This document shows positions 31,605-45,173 of a stretch of 64,000 nucleotides of DNA, piece by piece. The notes under the pieces were generated by a model. The model did not search any database and was not told the origin of the DNA. It saw only the letters and a list, made by a program, of their open reading frames with translations. Made by a program: the position numbers and the translations under genes. The stretch is from contig NC_134932.1 in assembly GCF_051020765.1 (NCBI RefSeq), positions 3,782,001 to 3,846,000 on the forward strand. Reading direction: 5' to 3'. Within the stretch, counting starts at the first letter, position 1. Each line of letters opens with the position of its first letter. Origin of the DNA: Lasioglossum baleicum. Lineage: Eukaryota; Arthropoda; Insecta; Hymenoptera; Halictidae.

Positions 31605-34157
31605 TCTTAAACCCGGCGGCTCGTGATTCAGCGAAGAGGAACGACCGTGGCACGTGCGAGAATTCAGCCGATTACGCTTGCTTGTGCCATAAGCTTCGAT
31701 TCCTAGCGGACACGTGCCTCCGAGTATAATAAGCCGGATCGTGAATCACCTGGATGCCGGCGAACCGTTCGAGGATGTCGTCTCGTTTGAAAAATGTTTA
31801 TCGTCCAGCCCGGTAATGAGACCCGATACGCAATTACCGACGTTAATTAAACGCATTCTTTCGAGACCGACTCCCCGAGAGACAGGCCTAGGCTACCGAG
31901 ATCTATCGGCTCGATTATTGACTGATGTCTCTATTCCGATAGAACTACCGCGAGTACCGTGTGTACAAGCCTATCATTTCCAGGCATTCATCGATGCAAA
32001 ACAGACGAGATCGAACGGCCGCGATAAGCATTTTAATGAACGCTCGCCTCTTACCGAACCTTGATACAAGTCGATCGAGTCGCGCTTCGTTTACATACCA
32101 GAGCAATAATTACTGTTATTAGGATCACCGGGTATACGCCATATCGGTGTACGACGCGTACGCGAGACGCCTGCTGAGAAGCTGCAGCTGCGGAGCCGGG
32201 CCTCGCGATTTCTGCAGATCGCTTTTTAGGCTGCGTACCAGTCCGAAAAATTCCTTCCTGGAATCGGCGATTAGTCAAAGTACATAATAAAGTAGGTAAA
32301 AGTAATAGCACGTAATCTTGCAGAAAAATTTCTTAAGAAATTCTACTCGCCTTCTACTTAGAAGGAAAAATACGATCGGAAGAATTTCAGTAAAGTTTCT
32401 ACTTACAGTAACGTAATTGCAAATCGATAAAAAGTTAAAAACCCGGCAAACTCCTCAAATATTGTTTCACCAGACTCGTTCATCTGTTACTTCGAAGCGG
32501 ATCGAAGATTTAAAGAAAATAACTCGACAAGATTGGTTTCCGATGCATTTTCTTCCATTCTTTCTACTTCGACCACTACCACTGTTTCCATTGTCTCGAG
32601 TTCTTTTCCTCGGCCTCCCCTATCATCTAATAAATTGTAAGAATACAATAATCTCGTATGACTCAGCGGAACGTCTCGACAAAACTTGGAGATATTAAAA
32701 GACCGATGCTGACACAAACTTCGTAAGTACCTACATATATCAAAAGCATTCTCTCAATTTCAAAAGCGACTTTCTCTCTGCCGATAGGAGTTTCCCGGTT
32801 CTCCTAGGGGCTACTTTTCCCGACGTATTCGTCAGCGAAACCGCTTTTGTCGGTGTCAACGCCGATTTCATTCTTCAAAATATTAGTGAAAACACGTTAC
32901 TCATAATAGTATATGCTTTAAAGAAGCTTACGTTTCTGGTACTCGCATGATGGCTATGCAAAGTATGTACCGTATAGAGTACAGAGCAACGGAATCTCTC
33001 GACCAAAAATCATAAACGATATAATGGACCGGCTCGCGGTGCTTTCCATACAATAAACGGTGAACAGCGTGAGCTCGCATCGACAGGCGGATTCGATCCA
33101 TAGATCAAAACGGTTTCGCAACTGCGCGAGCATTGCTCGAACGATAACAACGAGAACGGCGCAAGCTGTTACACTTGCCAGCAATAAATATCTCGGCAGA
33201 GTCTATTACAAAATACATATTCCGTGAGAACGAGTTTTTAGCGTCGGGATTTATTGGCACGATCTCGTCGCTTCGGTCAATGGATCGCGACACACAAAAG
33301 CTCACGAGAAACCTCGACGCGATCCTTTTTTCATTTCATCAAAAGAAAAATATATAAAGAAAACTTTTCAAAAACCACGCTTGGAGAAAATCATTTTTTT
33401 CCTGGATCTCCATAAAATACCGAATCCAGTTAAATGATTAATAATATTTTTCCTCAAAAAAGCAATTAGTTCAAAATTTCTGTTGTTATAAAATTAGTGT
33501 CGCACTAGATTTAAATAATATCATGACATTAGTGACTATAAAAATAAAAGCGTGGAGCGCCCACGAAGATTACGTCATTTTTCTGGTAATCGTTCGAACG
33601 ATCGCGGTCCGTTTCAACTAATAACAGAGGGACACTGGTCATAATAGTGATTATACAACGAAACGGTTGTTATACGCGGACACGCAGACACGCCGTCGTG
33701 TATCCTATCATCGATCACTCGAGAGCATTGACATTTTCTTCTGGCGAGTTACGTAACATCCGTTAATTATCTACGCCACGATACAATCGACTCTCTGACC
33801 CAATTAATCTCCATCGCGAAGCCGGCAGGGAAAGGAGCCACTGCTCCGTGTGAACTTTCAGCCACGGTTTATCGATTATTCATTAATCATCGAAGGAAAA
33901 CGACTGAATCGGCCGCGTTCCGCTCTACCTTCGCGGTAATAATCAATTGATCCTGCCGCTCACCCCCAACCAGCAATTATTGCGACTCGGAACGCCTAAC
34001 ATTGTAATCGAACGGTAGCCGATTGTGTCTGAAAAAACGAATAATTTATTCCAGTGCTAAGGAAGGTCGGAAATGTTAACGAGCTGATTCTCGTTAATTC
34101 TAAGATGCCTTCCGTGTTTTTACACGGACAATATAATCTCGTGCAAGATATCATAAT
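31605..34157. other. Gene-free stretch
   Basis: I see no gene, RNA gene or recognised repeat. Frames are short and without motifs. Confidence 0.4.
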
Positions 34158-34526
34158 TATGACTAGTCCGCGGATATGAAACGCAGTTTTTCTTGTTCAT
34201 CTAGAAGAACTATTGATTGCGGTAATGGGCTTCGATTTAATCACTGTTTTCATCGAGCGGCGCGTAAAAAGGTGAATTTGCATGAGCAACTTCATTCAAT
34301 CGTAAATCGCGAAAGAACGATGGACAAATGACTGACTGTAAAAAGTAATATGTATTCAATGGTTACTAGCAGGAATAAAATAAAAATTGATTTCATTCCT
34401 TAATAACTTTGTCACACTAAAAACGGCATTACGATATTCTTAAATTTCTCTAATCCTTTACTGTTTTATATTTCACCCAACCAAAATTTCTTCGTGAATG
34501 CATAAAGATCCGCCGTCTAATGATTA
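34158..34526. mobile_element. CGGATC-family MITE copy, about 369 bp
   Basis: The left end is GACTAGTCCGCGGATATG at 34161 and the right end in reverse TTAGACGGCGGATCTTTATG. The right 150 bp (CAAAATTTCTTCGTGAATGC, GTTTTATATTTCACCCAACC) matches 7060-7185 and, reversed, 16555-16692. The left boundary is less sure. Confidence 0.55.
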
Positions 34527-36544
34527 CGATGAAATATAAATGTGAATAGGGTATGTATTAAGCGCTGTTCTACGATTTTTGTCGTTTAAATTTGCTAGGC
34601 AAAGAGTTGAACTATAGTAGCATGCACGTGACGCGGTGCATAGAACGGGCCGAAAAAAGAAATGTACGATCATGGCCGTGACACTAGCAGCGGCAAGGTC
34701 GCGTAACAAAAGGTCTGGCTCCACATGATCCGACTTCGTCACGAACGGTCCCTTCGTGACTGGCCTGTTCCGCATCGTATCGTGCCGGTGCGGCGCATTG
34801 TGAAATTAATTAGAAAACGTTGACCGGGCTCGATCGAGCCCCGAGACTGATTTATTCTGACCGCGAGTTAATCGATATGCTGGAAGCGCGGACACCGACG
34901 CGGCGCGGCGCGGCGCGGCGCTCATTTCCATAATGCGCTCTACAGATAAACGCAACGACGGAAAATGTAGGACGATCCGGATTGGTGAGTCGCGTGACAG
35001 AGAACAGGATCCCCGATTATTGTAACGGACCTCTGTTGATAGCTGCCTTGCCCCGATACCGCGATCCGTAGAAGACGGTGGAAAGATAGACAGTGAAAAA
35101 AGAAAAGGAATCGATTTCTCTCGAACAATTTCATAACATCCCTCTAGACGTTCCTATGTTTCCGGCTGGGCCCAATGTCAAAGCCTACATCCGTATACTT
35201 TTGTTCCTAAACAAACTGTAACCTGCGCGTTTAAGGAAAAACAAAAAAGGGAAAAAGTGGTACACTCTTACTTTCACCCAGGGACCACAAATAACAGTCA
35301 TTCTAAAATTTTCTACGATAAAAATCATTAATAAAAAGTTTATTATCGAGATAATCTACACAAAATATAAAGAAAAAAATTCGAAGAATAAAATGATTAA
35401 AAAATATCGATTATTATACTTTTTGGTTACAAGTAAATGTTATTAGTGTCCAAAAAATTGGATCCTCCTCGATAACTGTTATCGATGAAGAAAGACAAAG
35501 TAAAAATTCCCGATTGTCATCTAGTATTTTATAAATTTCTATTTTCCTACGAAAACTCGGACGTCAAAGCTATTCACCCGGCAATCCTCCTAGTCGAGGG
35601 TTCCAAAGGCCGAACCTTGTTGGCCATTTTACCACGTTTTTTTCGCCCTACAACCTTTTCTCTCTGTCGAAACTCCATCGGCTTTGTCTACCACGCGCTC
35701 TAATTGTAAATTACCCAATAGCCTTTCCATCCGAGATAATCGGCGCAAGGTTAATCAGGGTTGCAACCGGGTAAAAAAGAGAGGCCGACCGATTAACGCG
35801 GCCAGGCTGGCGGTAATTAAAGCGGTACGTAAACGGGAACGGATCCGAATAACTCCGAGAGGTAGACAAGAAGGAAGAGCAGCGAGACGTGACTCTGCTA
35901 AAACATTTGTCGATTGAACATCGGCCAGAACTTACAATTAGTGAGAAGTACAAAATAAATTAACCGTTGAGATTTTTTAAATACTCTTAAAAACTGTGCT
36001 GTACTCGATTCCTCAACTAAAAATCCAATGCACGTCGACGATCGAGTTCGTTTCACCGAGTTTCCAGGTCCGGTCGCTGGATCCACGTCGAGCTCCGATC
36101 AGAAATGCACGAGCCGTCGCGGGCCGGTCTCGAGCCTGACTAAAAAGAGGTGCGTTGACTTCGGTATGACGTAAAAGAACGCAGCCCGTTTCTTCCACGG
36201 ACGTCTGCGACCCTCCTCTCTTTCAATGGGACTCGCTTCGATTCACGTTCGTTCGACTTCCTCCCGTATCCTCGACAAACGCATTGGCGTCGCAACCCCC
36301 GTCACCGAGAAGGTGCAAAGCAGCCCTTTGTCTCGCGAAAATGTTTGAAGATGCTGAAACCCACGGACAAAGAGTCTCCTACTCTTTCAGACGGAAAGAA
36401 TACTTTTTTTTTTGTCTTTGTCCCTTAAAGAGGTTCCGCCCGGCACACGCGACTCTCGTTTTCATCCGGTCAAACGCATCTGTCGGATCTTTGTAAACGG
36501 AGCTGCTTCTGAATGTGGAATTGACTGGACGGATGATTGCTTTC
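34527..36544. other. Gene-free stretch
   Basis: It contains the longest CGGCG pentamer run in the window (34899-34921). No gene is supported. Confidence 0.4.
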
Positions 36545-36949
36545 TTATTTCGGCCTCTGTCCAGCAGTCAGCCTAAGTGTTTTAGTTATATCTCGGTATT
36601 TGTTTGGTACGTGGTCTGTCTGATCATTCATGGTTGATATCAATGGTTTAATCCAATCCTTTAAAGTATTGTCCGTTAGAAGCCACAACTTTCTTCCAGC
36701 GATCCTCCTGCTTACGGAGACACTCCTTAAAATCATCTTCAGGGATAGCGAACAGCTGCTTCGTCGTATATTCTGTTTTATTGCTTCTACGTCCGCAAAT
36801 CTTTGTCCTTTGAGAGGTTTTTTCATTTTGGGGAACAACCAGAAGTCACAAGGAGCTAGATACCAATGGTTTCCGAACAAGAATGCCCAAGTTTCTGGCA
36901 AAATTGAATGCATATCCATTGTTCGGTCATTGTAATACGCGACGCTCAC
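36545..36949 (-). pseudogene. mariner transposase C-terminal remnant
   Basis: A minus-strand frame contains LAPCDFWLFPKMKKPLKGQR followed by a match to the mariner DVEAIK region. This is the segment holding the third catalytic acid of the D,D34D transposase. After it the reading frame shifts by one: the recognisable mariner C terminus continues in another register to a stop near 36656. The N-terminal two thirds, with the helix-turn-helix and first two catalytic acids, are absent. No inverted terminal repeat was identified. It is a dead fragment. Confidence 0.85.
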
Positions 36950-39900
36950 TTGACTCGGTGCTTACAAAACTGCGTATCGTTTTCAAATGACGGCATGCAG
37001 AGATTTCTCGCATGGGCAGGTCATTTATTACAAGGTCGCGTCTAATATAAACATGCGCTATCCGCCTCAGTCCACTTAGGAACGAAGATATAAGCAAAGG
37101 TCGGATACTCTTTGCGGACAGACCAGGTATATGCGTTTCGAGTTCATTGAAACGCAGCACGATGTCGCGGGTCGTTTGCGGTTCTTACGTAACAGCAACA
37201 GCGTCCCTTTAAACCGAACAGCAGAAAGTAACGCCCCCGCTTGATGCTGCGTGGCTACGGCACTGCGCATGTACCTCCCGACCACCGCACTGGCGAAGGT
37301 CAAAGAATGCAACTGGGATGGTTAATATAAGCTTCGATTGAAATGCAGCTCGCGAACGAGACGAGGACGCCGACCAGTCTGCGCAGCCCGTTTCACGCTC
37401 GAAACTCATCTTGGCTTCTTCCTCCTCGAGTTGTCCTCTCCTTTCGGCCTGCTCCGCAACGCGCGGCATCGTCGTATTCGCCACAGAATACTTGATGTGA
37501 CGAAACCGTGCCTCATATTCTTGTTTTCACCCCGTCCCGATGATGCCCGTCTCCGTGTTATCCATGGATAATGCAGAATGTTCGCGTTTAATCCCATTCC
37601 GTTTTCATTTGCTCCGGCATCGTTCCCTTTACGTCGAGCGGTGGCACCTTTTCAAATTATTCCAGCGTTTTGTGTACCGCGAGAAAGGTGTTGCCTGCCA
37701 CTTCTCCTCGGATTCTTCAATTACGGGCCTTTCGCGCACCGAGATCCCTTGTCTCGACTTTTATCAGCCACCACCGTTCCGCCGTTCCGCCGTTCCATTT
37801 CCTTCGAGCCCTTCAACGGGCCTTTGTGATACCGCGATGCTACTTTCATCTTTGCACCGAATTCGTAATTTCTGGAATTACGCCATCACGGGATTACGGG
37901 ATTCCGGGATTACGGATGACGGCTGTTAAACACGGTTAAGCTCTCCAGCTAACGAAACGACAAAGCAACCTGTGAAACCGGTGGCAATCAAACACATCGG
38001 AAGCTACAATTATAAGTTTAGTTGTGGCAGAGCGTTTGTAAATTAGAATTCGAAGGTAAAATTCAGATATTCATTCATAGAGATTTATGCAATAACATAT
38101 TTCCCATTCTGTTCTATTGGTTTTTGGCCATTTTCGAGGTAACTTCTAGTGTTATTGAACAAACGTATGAATAAATACCTTAATTTGAAAATGCTACGAA
38201 CTTTCGTTCCAAACAAACGGTTAAACATATTATCCCAGATGGTGGTAACCATCTCCTACACAGGTAGAGTCTCGCTATTCCTCCGTTTCATTCTGTTTTA
38301 CCTTTCAGCGTCACCTCTGACACGACTCGCGCGCGGACGGTAGTTGAACTCAGCATTTGCCGCCGGCTTACAACCAGGAAACCGCGGGACATTATTGTCG
38401 AGACGCCGACGACCATCAACAAGGCACACGTGACGACTATCAATCCGCTAGGAAGCATCGTTGACTAGACGGCACATTTGTCTCCGATAAAGACCGAGCG
38501 CGTCTTTATGATTTGTAAATCAGGGAATACTTTGACGTTTATTCGCTGTTTATTCGCTGTTTGTTCGAGTTGAACCGCGGGTGAACGGTGTCGGGTATTT
38601 TCCGAGGAATTATCAAAGGAATTAACAACGGAATGATCCGAGTTGATCATGCTTCGGGATCCAGCCTGTATACAGGGTGTATAAATAATACTTGCAAATT
38701 TTAATGTCGATCTGAAAGTTTCTCAATGGCAAGGGGTTAACGGAGTGTTAAAGGTGACAAAGATGTTATTAGCTATCGGGATTCCGTAAACCGGAAGATT
38801 CCCGCGTTATGTGACCAATGCCATCCCTGAATTAATAATGGCGACCGGAGGCCAGCTACATATATGCAACCGGCCGACTAAATCACCGACGGACACTAAA
38901 GAGAACATACGTCTCTGGTTGGATTACTATAATGCAGGATGTGAGATAGTACGCCGCGGTATGTATGCCAATTTCCAGATGCATCCGCAACAGAGAGAGG
39001 TCAACAACCCCTCGCGCACAATACGTATTTTGCGCCGGTGCACTCCGCCCGGGACATACATATTTCAAAGACCGTGACGCAATATAATATTCCCGTGTCG
39101 AACAAAACACGAATTCTGAAACGTTAAACGCGCGTTATCGCAAAACACCGAGAGTTTCGTGCCGATATTCGCTACGGTAATAACGTCGACGGCGAAATGA
39201 AAATCATGGTTTTAACCCGTGTGTGGATGGATCCTTTGAGGATCGTTTAGCATTTCACTTGCCCGCGAAATGATATACTCCAGACCCGTTGCGGGGGAAT
39301 GCACAAAACACATATGGTTCGGATAACCAAACCGCTGTCGGAAGAATTGTCGAAAATGACCCGTGTCACGGAGAAAATAGCGTGGTTCTTTCACGTCGAA
39401 TATCGTACTTTCGCGTGCTTCGGGATGGTCAGTGTTGGAAATATTCTGCGACAAGAATCACTCGGCGATACCGAACATTGTAACAACACAATAGGATCCT
39501 GTTTCCCAGCGTTCGATAATATTATATTATATAACAGATCATTGTAAGATGTGACTGAACGATAAAGAGCCAGATTTCGAGTTTCGAGGTATGTGCATAC
39601 AATAAAAGTGGAAACGGTGGCCCGGTGGATTGTGGTCGCGGATTTAAAACGGAGAGAGGGGCTCGAATTCAATGAAACGCACACGCAAAAACGAGTTACA
39701 CAGAAAGGGCAGTCATAAATCGAGAACGATCGCTGGAACGGATGTACTGTGAATGTTTTTCGTGACGTGGATCAATGAATCGAATGTATCTGGAGCTGAA
39801 TCAAAATCCGCGGGGATGCCGGTCGGTCGTGGCTCGGCAACGAAACGATAAATGGCACCGACCCGTAAGAAGAAAGAAGGGAAAAAAATGAGAAAAAGAA

Positions 39901-40162
39901 AAAGCAACGTACGCACACACACGCACGCACGCACGCACGCACACACGGGAAGAGAACGGCAGGGACCCTCGCGACTGCGACATCGAAGAGCAAGAAGGCT
40001 TCTTCGCTTCCTCTAGATTACCAGTTTATCGAAGCCTTAATCAATCGGCCATAAATTGGCAAGCTGTCCAACCCGATGGAAAGAGAGCCCCGACCACCGG
40101 GCGGTTGGCTCGCTGTCGTTGATCCATCGCTTCCGATTCCTCGGCGATAGAGCCGAGCTTCT
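36950..40162. other. Gene-free stretch
   Basis: No supported gene. The minus frame 36927-37160 reads like nothing I can name. CCTGTATACAGG at 38675-38686 and CAAGGGGTTAA at 38731-38741 look like lone ends of the CAGGGTGT and TTAA elements. A GCAC-rich tract is noted separately. Confidence 0.4.
39911..39948. repeat. (CA)n/(GCAC)n microsatellite
   Basis: A mixed ACGCACAC tract with about five GCAC units in the centre, 38 bp overall. Confidence 0.9.
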
Positions 40163-40389
40163 GTCGGCGGATATTCATTTTTCAACCGGTGGAAACGCCG
40201 CCGAAGCTCATTTTTCCTAAAACGAGGAACACGCCGCGCGGAGATTCCTGCCTTCCTTGCTTCCTTGCGAAAATGCAATTAAACCGGGCTCCTTCCGGCC
40301 GATATTTCAACCAAGATCACCCGTTTGTCAAGGTGAACCCTTCCGTGGGATAAATAATCGTGGCATAATGGCGGCACAAGAGAGGAAAA
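40163..40389 (+). repeat. Dispersed repeat B, copy 1
   Basis: It matches 44361-44577 in direct orientation over about 220 bp, including AACCGGTGGAAACGCCGCCG, CTCATTTTTCCTAAAACGAG and GGGATAAATAATCGT. No coding potential or transposon ends are evident. Confidence 0.85.
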
Positions 40390-43300
40390 GTTTCCTCGAG
40401 GGGATCCTCGGACGCATTGACGAACGAGGATATTTGCGAGAATATTCCAAGGAATATTTCGACGGAGTTCAGCGGGGCTGTATCGATTCAAACAATTTTC
40501 TATTATATCCGGAACGAGTGAACGGAAGGCTCTGAGAACGAGGCTGCTCCCCGGAATATATACCGGAATTCTTCCGAGAAATTCTGGGTAGTAAAGTTGA
40601 AGAGGTGCTTGGGGCTATGGGGCAGTCTTCGAAACTTCCCAAAGAGTGCACCGGCTAGAATGTAATTTTATCGAGTGTGTCCTTGATCTTGTAATGGAGG
40701 TCTATGGCGGTTTGCGGCACTGTCGAAGGGCTTGTGCTTCAAAGCGTTGTGTGTTCGCAGGAAACTTTTACGAGACGACCGCGATTCTTTAACGCTTTTT
40801 TACCAGTAACTTCTCTTCGAGGAGCTCCGGTCAAGATAGTTACACCGTCGACTAATCTGGACGTAACCCGATCGAGAACCGTTCGCATTATCATAATTGA
40901 GGGAAACGCCTCTAAACTGTTGGTCGAACGGTTAGACGAAAGCACCGATTGACCCCAAAACGTCTGATCGTCCTGAAGACTCCCCTCTCGGCCATACATT
41001 ATGCAGGGAATCCCGACACTCCTGTATGATGCCGAGGATCGGATGGAATGCTACCATCCATCACCTAAGTCGGCGTTGTCGCTGTTTAGCCTGATGGACC
41101 GATAAATGTTCCCGATACGTCAGGGAGGCCTGGTCGCGTATAAACGCGCGGTGATCGGTTGTTTTCAGTGACCGCGGACCCCGAAAGGCGACACGGCTCT
41201 TCAATCTTGCCCGGGGAAAGGGAGCAATCGGCGAAATTGCAGATCCCGATCAGCACACCCTAGCAATTTGCTCTTCAATCTCGTTACGTCCGACTGCGGT
41301 GCAGTCGCTTTCTGTTCGAACGGGACCATCGCCTCCAGATTTCCTTCCAGAACGCGATGGCTCGGTCCTTGAACTCGAAAACACCGTTCGTCCACGGATT
41401 AGCGTGACGAGGGGCCCGGTCGTTTCACGCTAATCCGAGGTAGGCGCAAAATTTCATACCAACCTGTCAGAGACGACATTTCTAAGTGCTTAACCATGTA
41501 TTACTTAATCGTGTTCTTATGCAACGAATGTCGCTGAAACATCTGAAGTGAGAAACACATTTTGCATGTATGTTATAAAAATTGAAAAAGACTCGTTCGC
41601 TTCGAAGGTTCTGGGGTAAGTGCCGTGGGGTCTAACACAGTCCTCTCACCAAAAGGCACCCTTGCCTTCCCCACTCCGTGGCCAGATCCTCTTGGAACAA
41701 AGTCCCAATTCTTTAGGGCAGCGTGGCCTTGGGTTGCATACCCTCGGCAAGTTTCACTCGTCACATCCTCATAAACATGATCTTCCCGAACGATAGCTGG
41801 ATGGCCCAAAGTGCCCACCCGCCATCGTCCGAGGACGGTTCTGTTTAGTCTCATCCGTCTCTATTCAGGGCATCACGTACGCCCAGGTCCTACCATAAAT
41901 CCTTCCAATCTTAAAGGTCGCCCCGACATCAGCCCTTGACTTTGCTTAAAACACGTTGACGCTGCTAACATGTACGAGAATCATCAGTAGAAATTTACAC
42001 CAAATAAAACGCTATTTCCTCCCTTAATAATTGTAACAGATGAGAAATCATATATTGAGGTCTTCAATTTCCAAAGTTTTCCTACAATTTCGAATTTCAT
42101 CTACTGAATTTTCCTGTGAATGCATAAAGATCCGCAGTTATCTGCTTCAAAGGGTTTCTTCGTGTCGAAAGAGTGTTGCAACACATGGCACACAGTGAAT
42201 TAACCTGTACGCAACGAATTAATTTAATCGAATAAATTCAATTGAATCGATCGTATCCCCCGCCGCGCCGCGCCATTTATCATTCCTTTCAACGAGCATC
42301 GTGTATTCCTCGGATAAAACGTTTGACCCAATTTTTCCGATCAGCCCAGCCGGAATTGAATCGAACGCTCGTTTGATGAATTACCTTTATTAATATCCCG
42401 TTGATGCGGGAACGGATCGAATAAGAAACTTCGGTTGCGCAACAATCAAGGATCAATTATATCCTCGCAATGCTGCTCTTCGGTTGATGCGATCGTTGCA
42501 AGATTTCGCTCGACTCTCGGCTTTCCCGTTTGATAATTATATTGTATTGTGAAACTTCTGAGTTCCACGGCGGGTTAGATCGTTCGCTATCGTCGTATCT
42601 AAACGATTATTTCGGCTCTAGTCGATTCTAAATCTGCGGTTGGCGAGGTTCCCGAGCTCGATCCGCGCGTTGTATATCCTGGCTACTCGCTTTTAAATCC
42701 TCGTATATCCGCCGCGTCGGCGATGGACTATGTCCCGTCCACAGTTAAGCGACAGTAATGCCATCTAACTTTTCACTTAAGCCGATCGGCCCCTAATCGG
42801 ACCGCAGAAAAAACGCTCGATCATTCTCGCCGTTCAAACACTATTTATTCTCCTATCATATATTTCCCGCTCCTCTTTAAACGTTCAGACTGGATTTCAT
42901 CGATTTAAAAAATCGGAGACGATTTCAAGGCGATTGCTCGAGCTATAAACAAAATAAGAAAAGATTTCTATTTAATCTTGCAAATTCCTTCAAACTTCTA
43001 AGATTTTGCGCAGATACGGCGATTAATATATTAAAACATGAAAAGCATCATCGACTCTCAGGTAGTTCGTCTAGTGAAAATGTTTCGTTGGCTGTTTGAA
43101 CGAGTCGTCGAATAAACGAGCGGAAAGCTCGTGGAAAATCGTGAAGAACGGCAGCCGTTTCGCATATTTTTCAATTCGTCGGACAAGTACCGATTCGATT
43201 CCGCGTTCGAGTCCACTCTCGACCAATTCCCGGCTCTTTTTCCTCCCGTATCGACTCGTTATCGCGTATCGTTTCGCATCGGTTGTCGAAGCGAGACAAT

Positions 43301-44283
43301 ACGTCAAGAAGCTTTTTCATTCGCGCACTCGAACGAGCCGCACGCAACAGTCAACTAATGTCGCAATTTCAACTAAATAATCCGGGTTGGCTCTCGTCGA
43401 ACTTCCGTTTGCACAACTACCCTGACCGCTATAATACTTATCAATCGATACAGGGAGCCTGAATGACCGCATAATCCCTCTCCCCCTTTGACTTCTAAAT
43501 GCGAGATTGGCAAGGCTCCCGAATTTCGAATATATCGTATACCACTAATTTTCCCGTCGATCTCGTTAACCAGTGCATCGCAGTACGCGGCGAACTATTC
43601 CTAACGAATCCTGGAATCACGCTGATTACTTCTCTGCGGGAGCGCGAAGGACAATTATCGTAAAATTAAAACGATCGCGAAGTGCACCATCTAATCATTT
43701 AACGCAGTTTCGTTTAAAGCCATATTCATTCGAGGCATTGACGATTATCCTGCGGATCTTTATGCGAAATAATATTTTTAATAATAAACATACATACATC
43801 AGGCTGTGCAAAAATGTTGTCAGACTTTTTGGTATGATCGATGCATTTTTCAACCTGTTGAATTCGAAATTTCACCGAAGAGTAATCCGAGGATCACTGA
43901 TTCACAGTTAGCAAAGAGATATCATTAGAAAATTAATGGGATAAATTTGTTCAAATTAAACTATGTAATCCGCGGAGAATGCACTATTCCGTCCGGTGCT
44001 CTCAGCTGGATCCTCCGGTGATTTTTCATTGGTCCATGATCACCGAGCACTGAATAGAGTAATTGCGAGAACGCGAGTGCTTAAGATAAGCCCCGAGCCG
44101 AAAGCCTCGGTGAATTATCGATCAGCAGGCGTTATGGTATTAATGATGAGAGGACGGCAGACCGTCCCAGGATGCCGTAATCCTTGATTAACCGTGGAAA
44201 TTTTCATGAGGCTCTATATGGCGCCGTATTAACCATCAACCGTATTAACATCGCGAACGGAATACATATGTACCTGTTTTTCG
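40390..44283. other. Gene-free stretch
   Basis: CGGATC-family ends lie at 42120-42138 (reverse) and 43752-43770 (forward). A CCGCG run lies at 42260-42275. No gene is supported; all frames are short or overlap on both strands. Confidence 0.4.
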
Positions 44284-44700
44284 GAACGTCAGAAAACAAA
44301 TCCATGGTGGTGAACGATCCCTCAGGATTCCACGCCGTTTATATTCGTCGGTTCAAGATCGACGGCGGACATTCATTTTTGAACCGGTGGAAACGCCGCC
44401 GAAACTCATTTTTCCTAAAACGAGGAACGCGGATTCCTATCTTCCTTGCTTCCTCGCGAAAATGCAATTAACCCGGTTGCTTCCGGCCCGCCGTATCTCA
44501 ATCAAGATCACCCATTTGTAAGTGAACTCTTCCGAGGGATAAATAATCGTTGCGTAATGGCGGCATAGGAGAGGAAATTAATATCATTTCACAGTAGCAG
44601 GATTTCACAGGCACAGAAACGTCAGAAAACAAGTCCATGGTGGTGAACGATCCCTCAGGATTCCGCACCGTTATGTTAGTCCGTTCAAGATCGACGGCGC
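44284..44700 (+). repeat. A-B-A' repeat unit
   Basis: A (44284-44368) and A' (44616-44700) share CCATGGTGGTGAACGATCCC and GTTCAAGATCGACGGCG, 332 bp apart in direct orientation. Between them lies B copy 2 (44361-44577), the same sequence as 40163-40389. It may be one and a third units of a tandem repeat, or a short element with direct terminal repeats. Confidence 0.75.
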
Positions 44701-45047
44701 GGCGTGACACCTGGAACAGCTACCAATGGGGAAACTACCCACTGGTACCCAGCCGGCTCTCGGCCGTAAAACAGATTTATGGCGAATGCCGAAGGAAGTC
44801 AAGAATATTTCGTGCATACGATATTTTATGACGTGCATTTGTTTGCCGATAAATTTCCGCGAGGTTCGACCCGCTGTTGCCTCGCGAGGAACGCAGTTCC
44901 CAGCACGTTATGGTATCCGTTAATTGCATCATTATGCAGGGTGACACGATGCACAATTAACGCAACTACCGACTAAACGGACTCGGATATTTTTCAACAA
45001 TTTGTGTAACTTATTAGATGTACAAATTGAAACTTTGTTTGAATGGG
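44701..45047. other. Gene-free stretch
   Basis: A 38-bp word (ACTCGGATATTTTTCAACAA and on) at 44979-45016 recurs at 48717-48754. In both places a Tc1/Tc3-like remnant follows within about 115 bp, so it may belong to the same transposon family. Confidence 0.45.
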
Positions 45048-45173
45048 GTGTTCATACCATTTTTATAAGATGTAGTTGGAGAAAACGAATTTATATTTCA
45101 GCAGGATAACGCAGCGATTCACGTGTCAAGATATTCCCGTGAATCCTTCGAAACACGAAACATTAAATTTTTA
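45048..45173 (+). pseudogene. Tc1/Tc3-like transposase fragment
   Basis: A short plus-strand reading contains FQQDNAAIHVSRYSRESF. This fits the second catalytic Asp (QQDNA.H) block of Tc1/Tc3 transposases. An in-frame stop lies upstream and the frame is lost downstream. About 40 codons are recognisable. It is shorter than 60 codons, so simple ORF calling misses it. Confidence 0.75.

Noticed and set aside
36927..37160. Minus frame that could be a non-LTR RT tail
   Set aside because: A loose resemblance to the tail of jockey-like proteins was considered, but no catalytic motif is present and the similarity cannot be verified.
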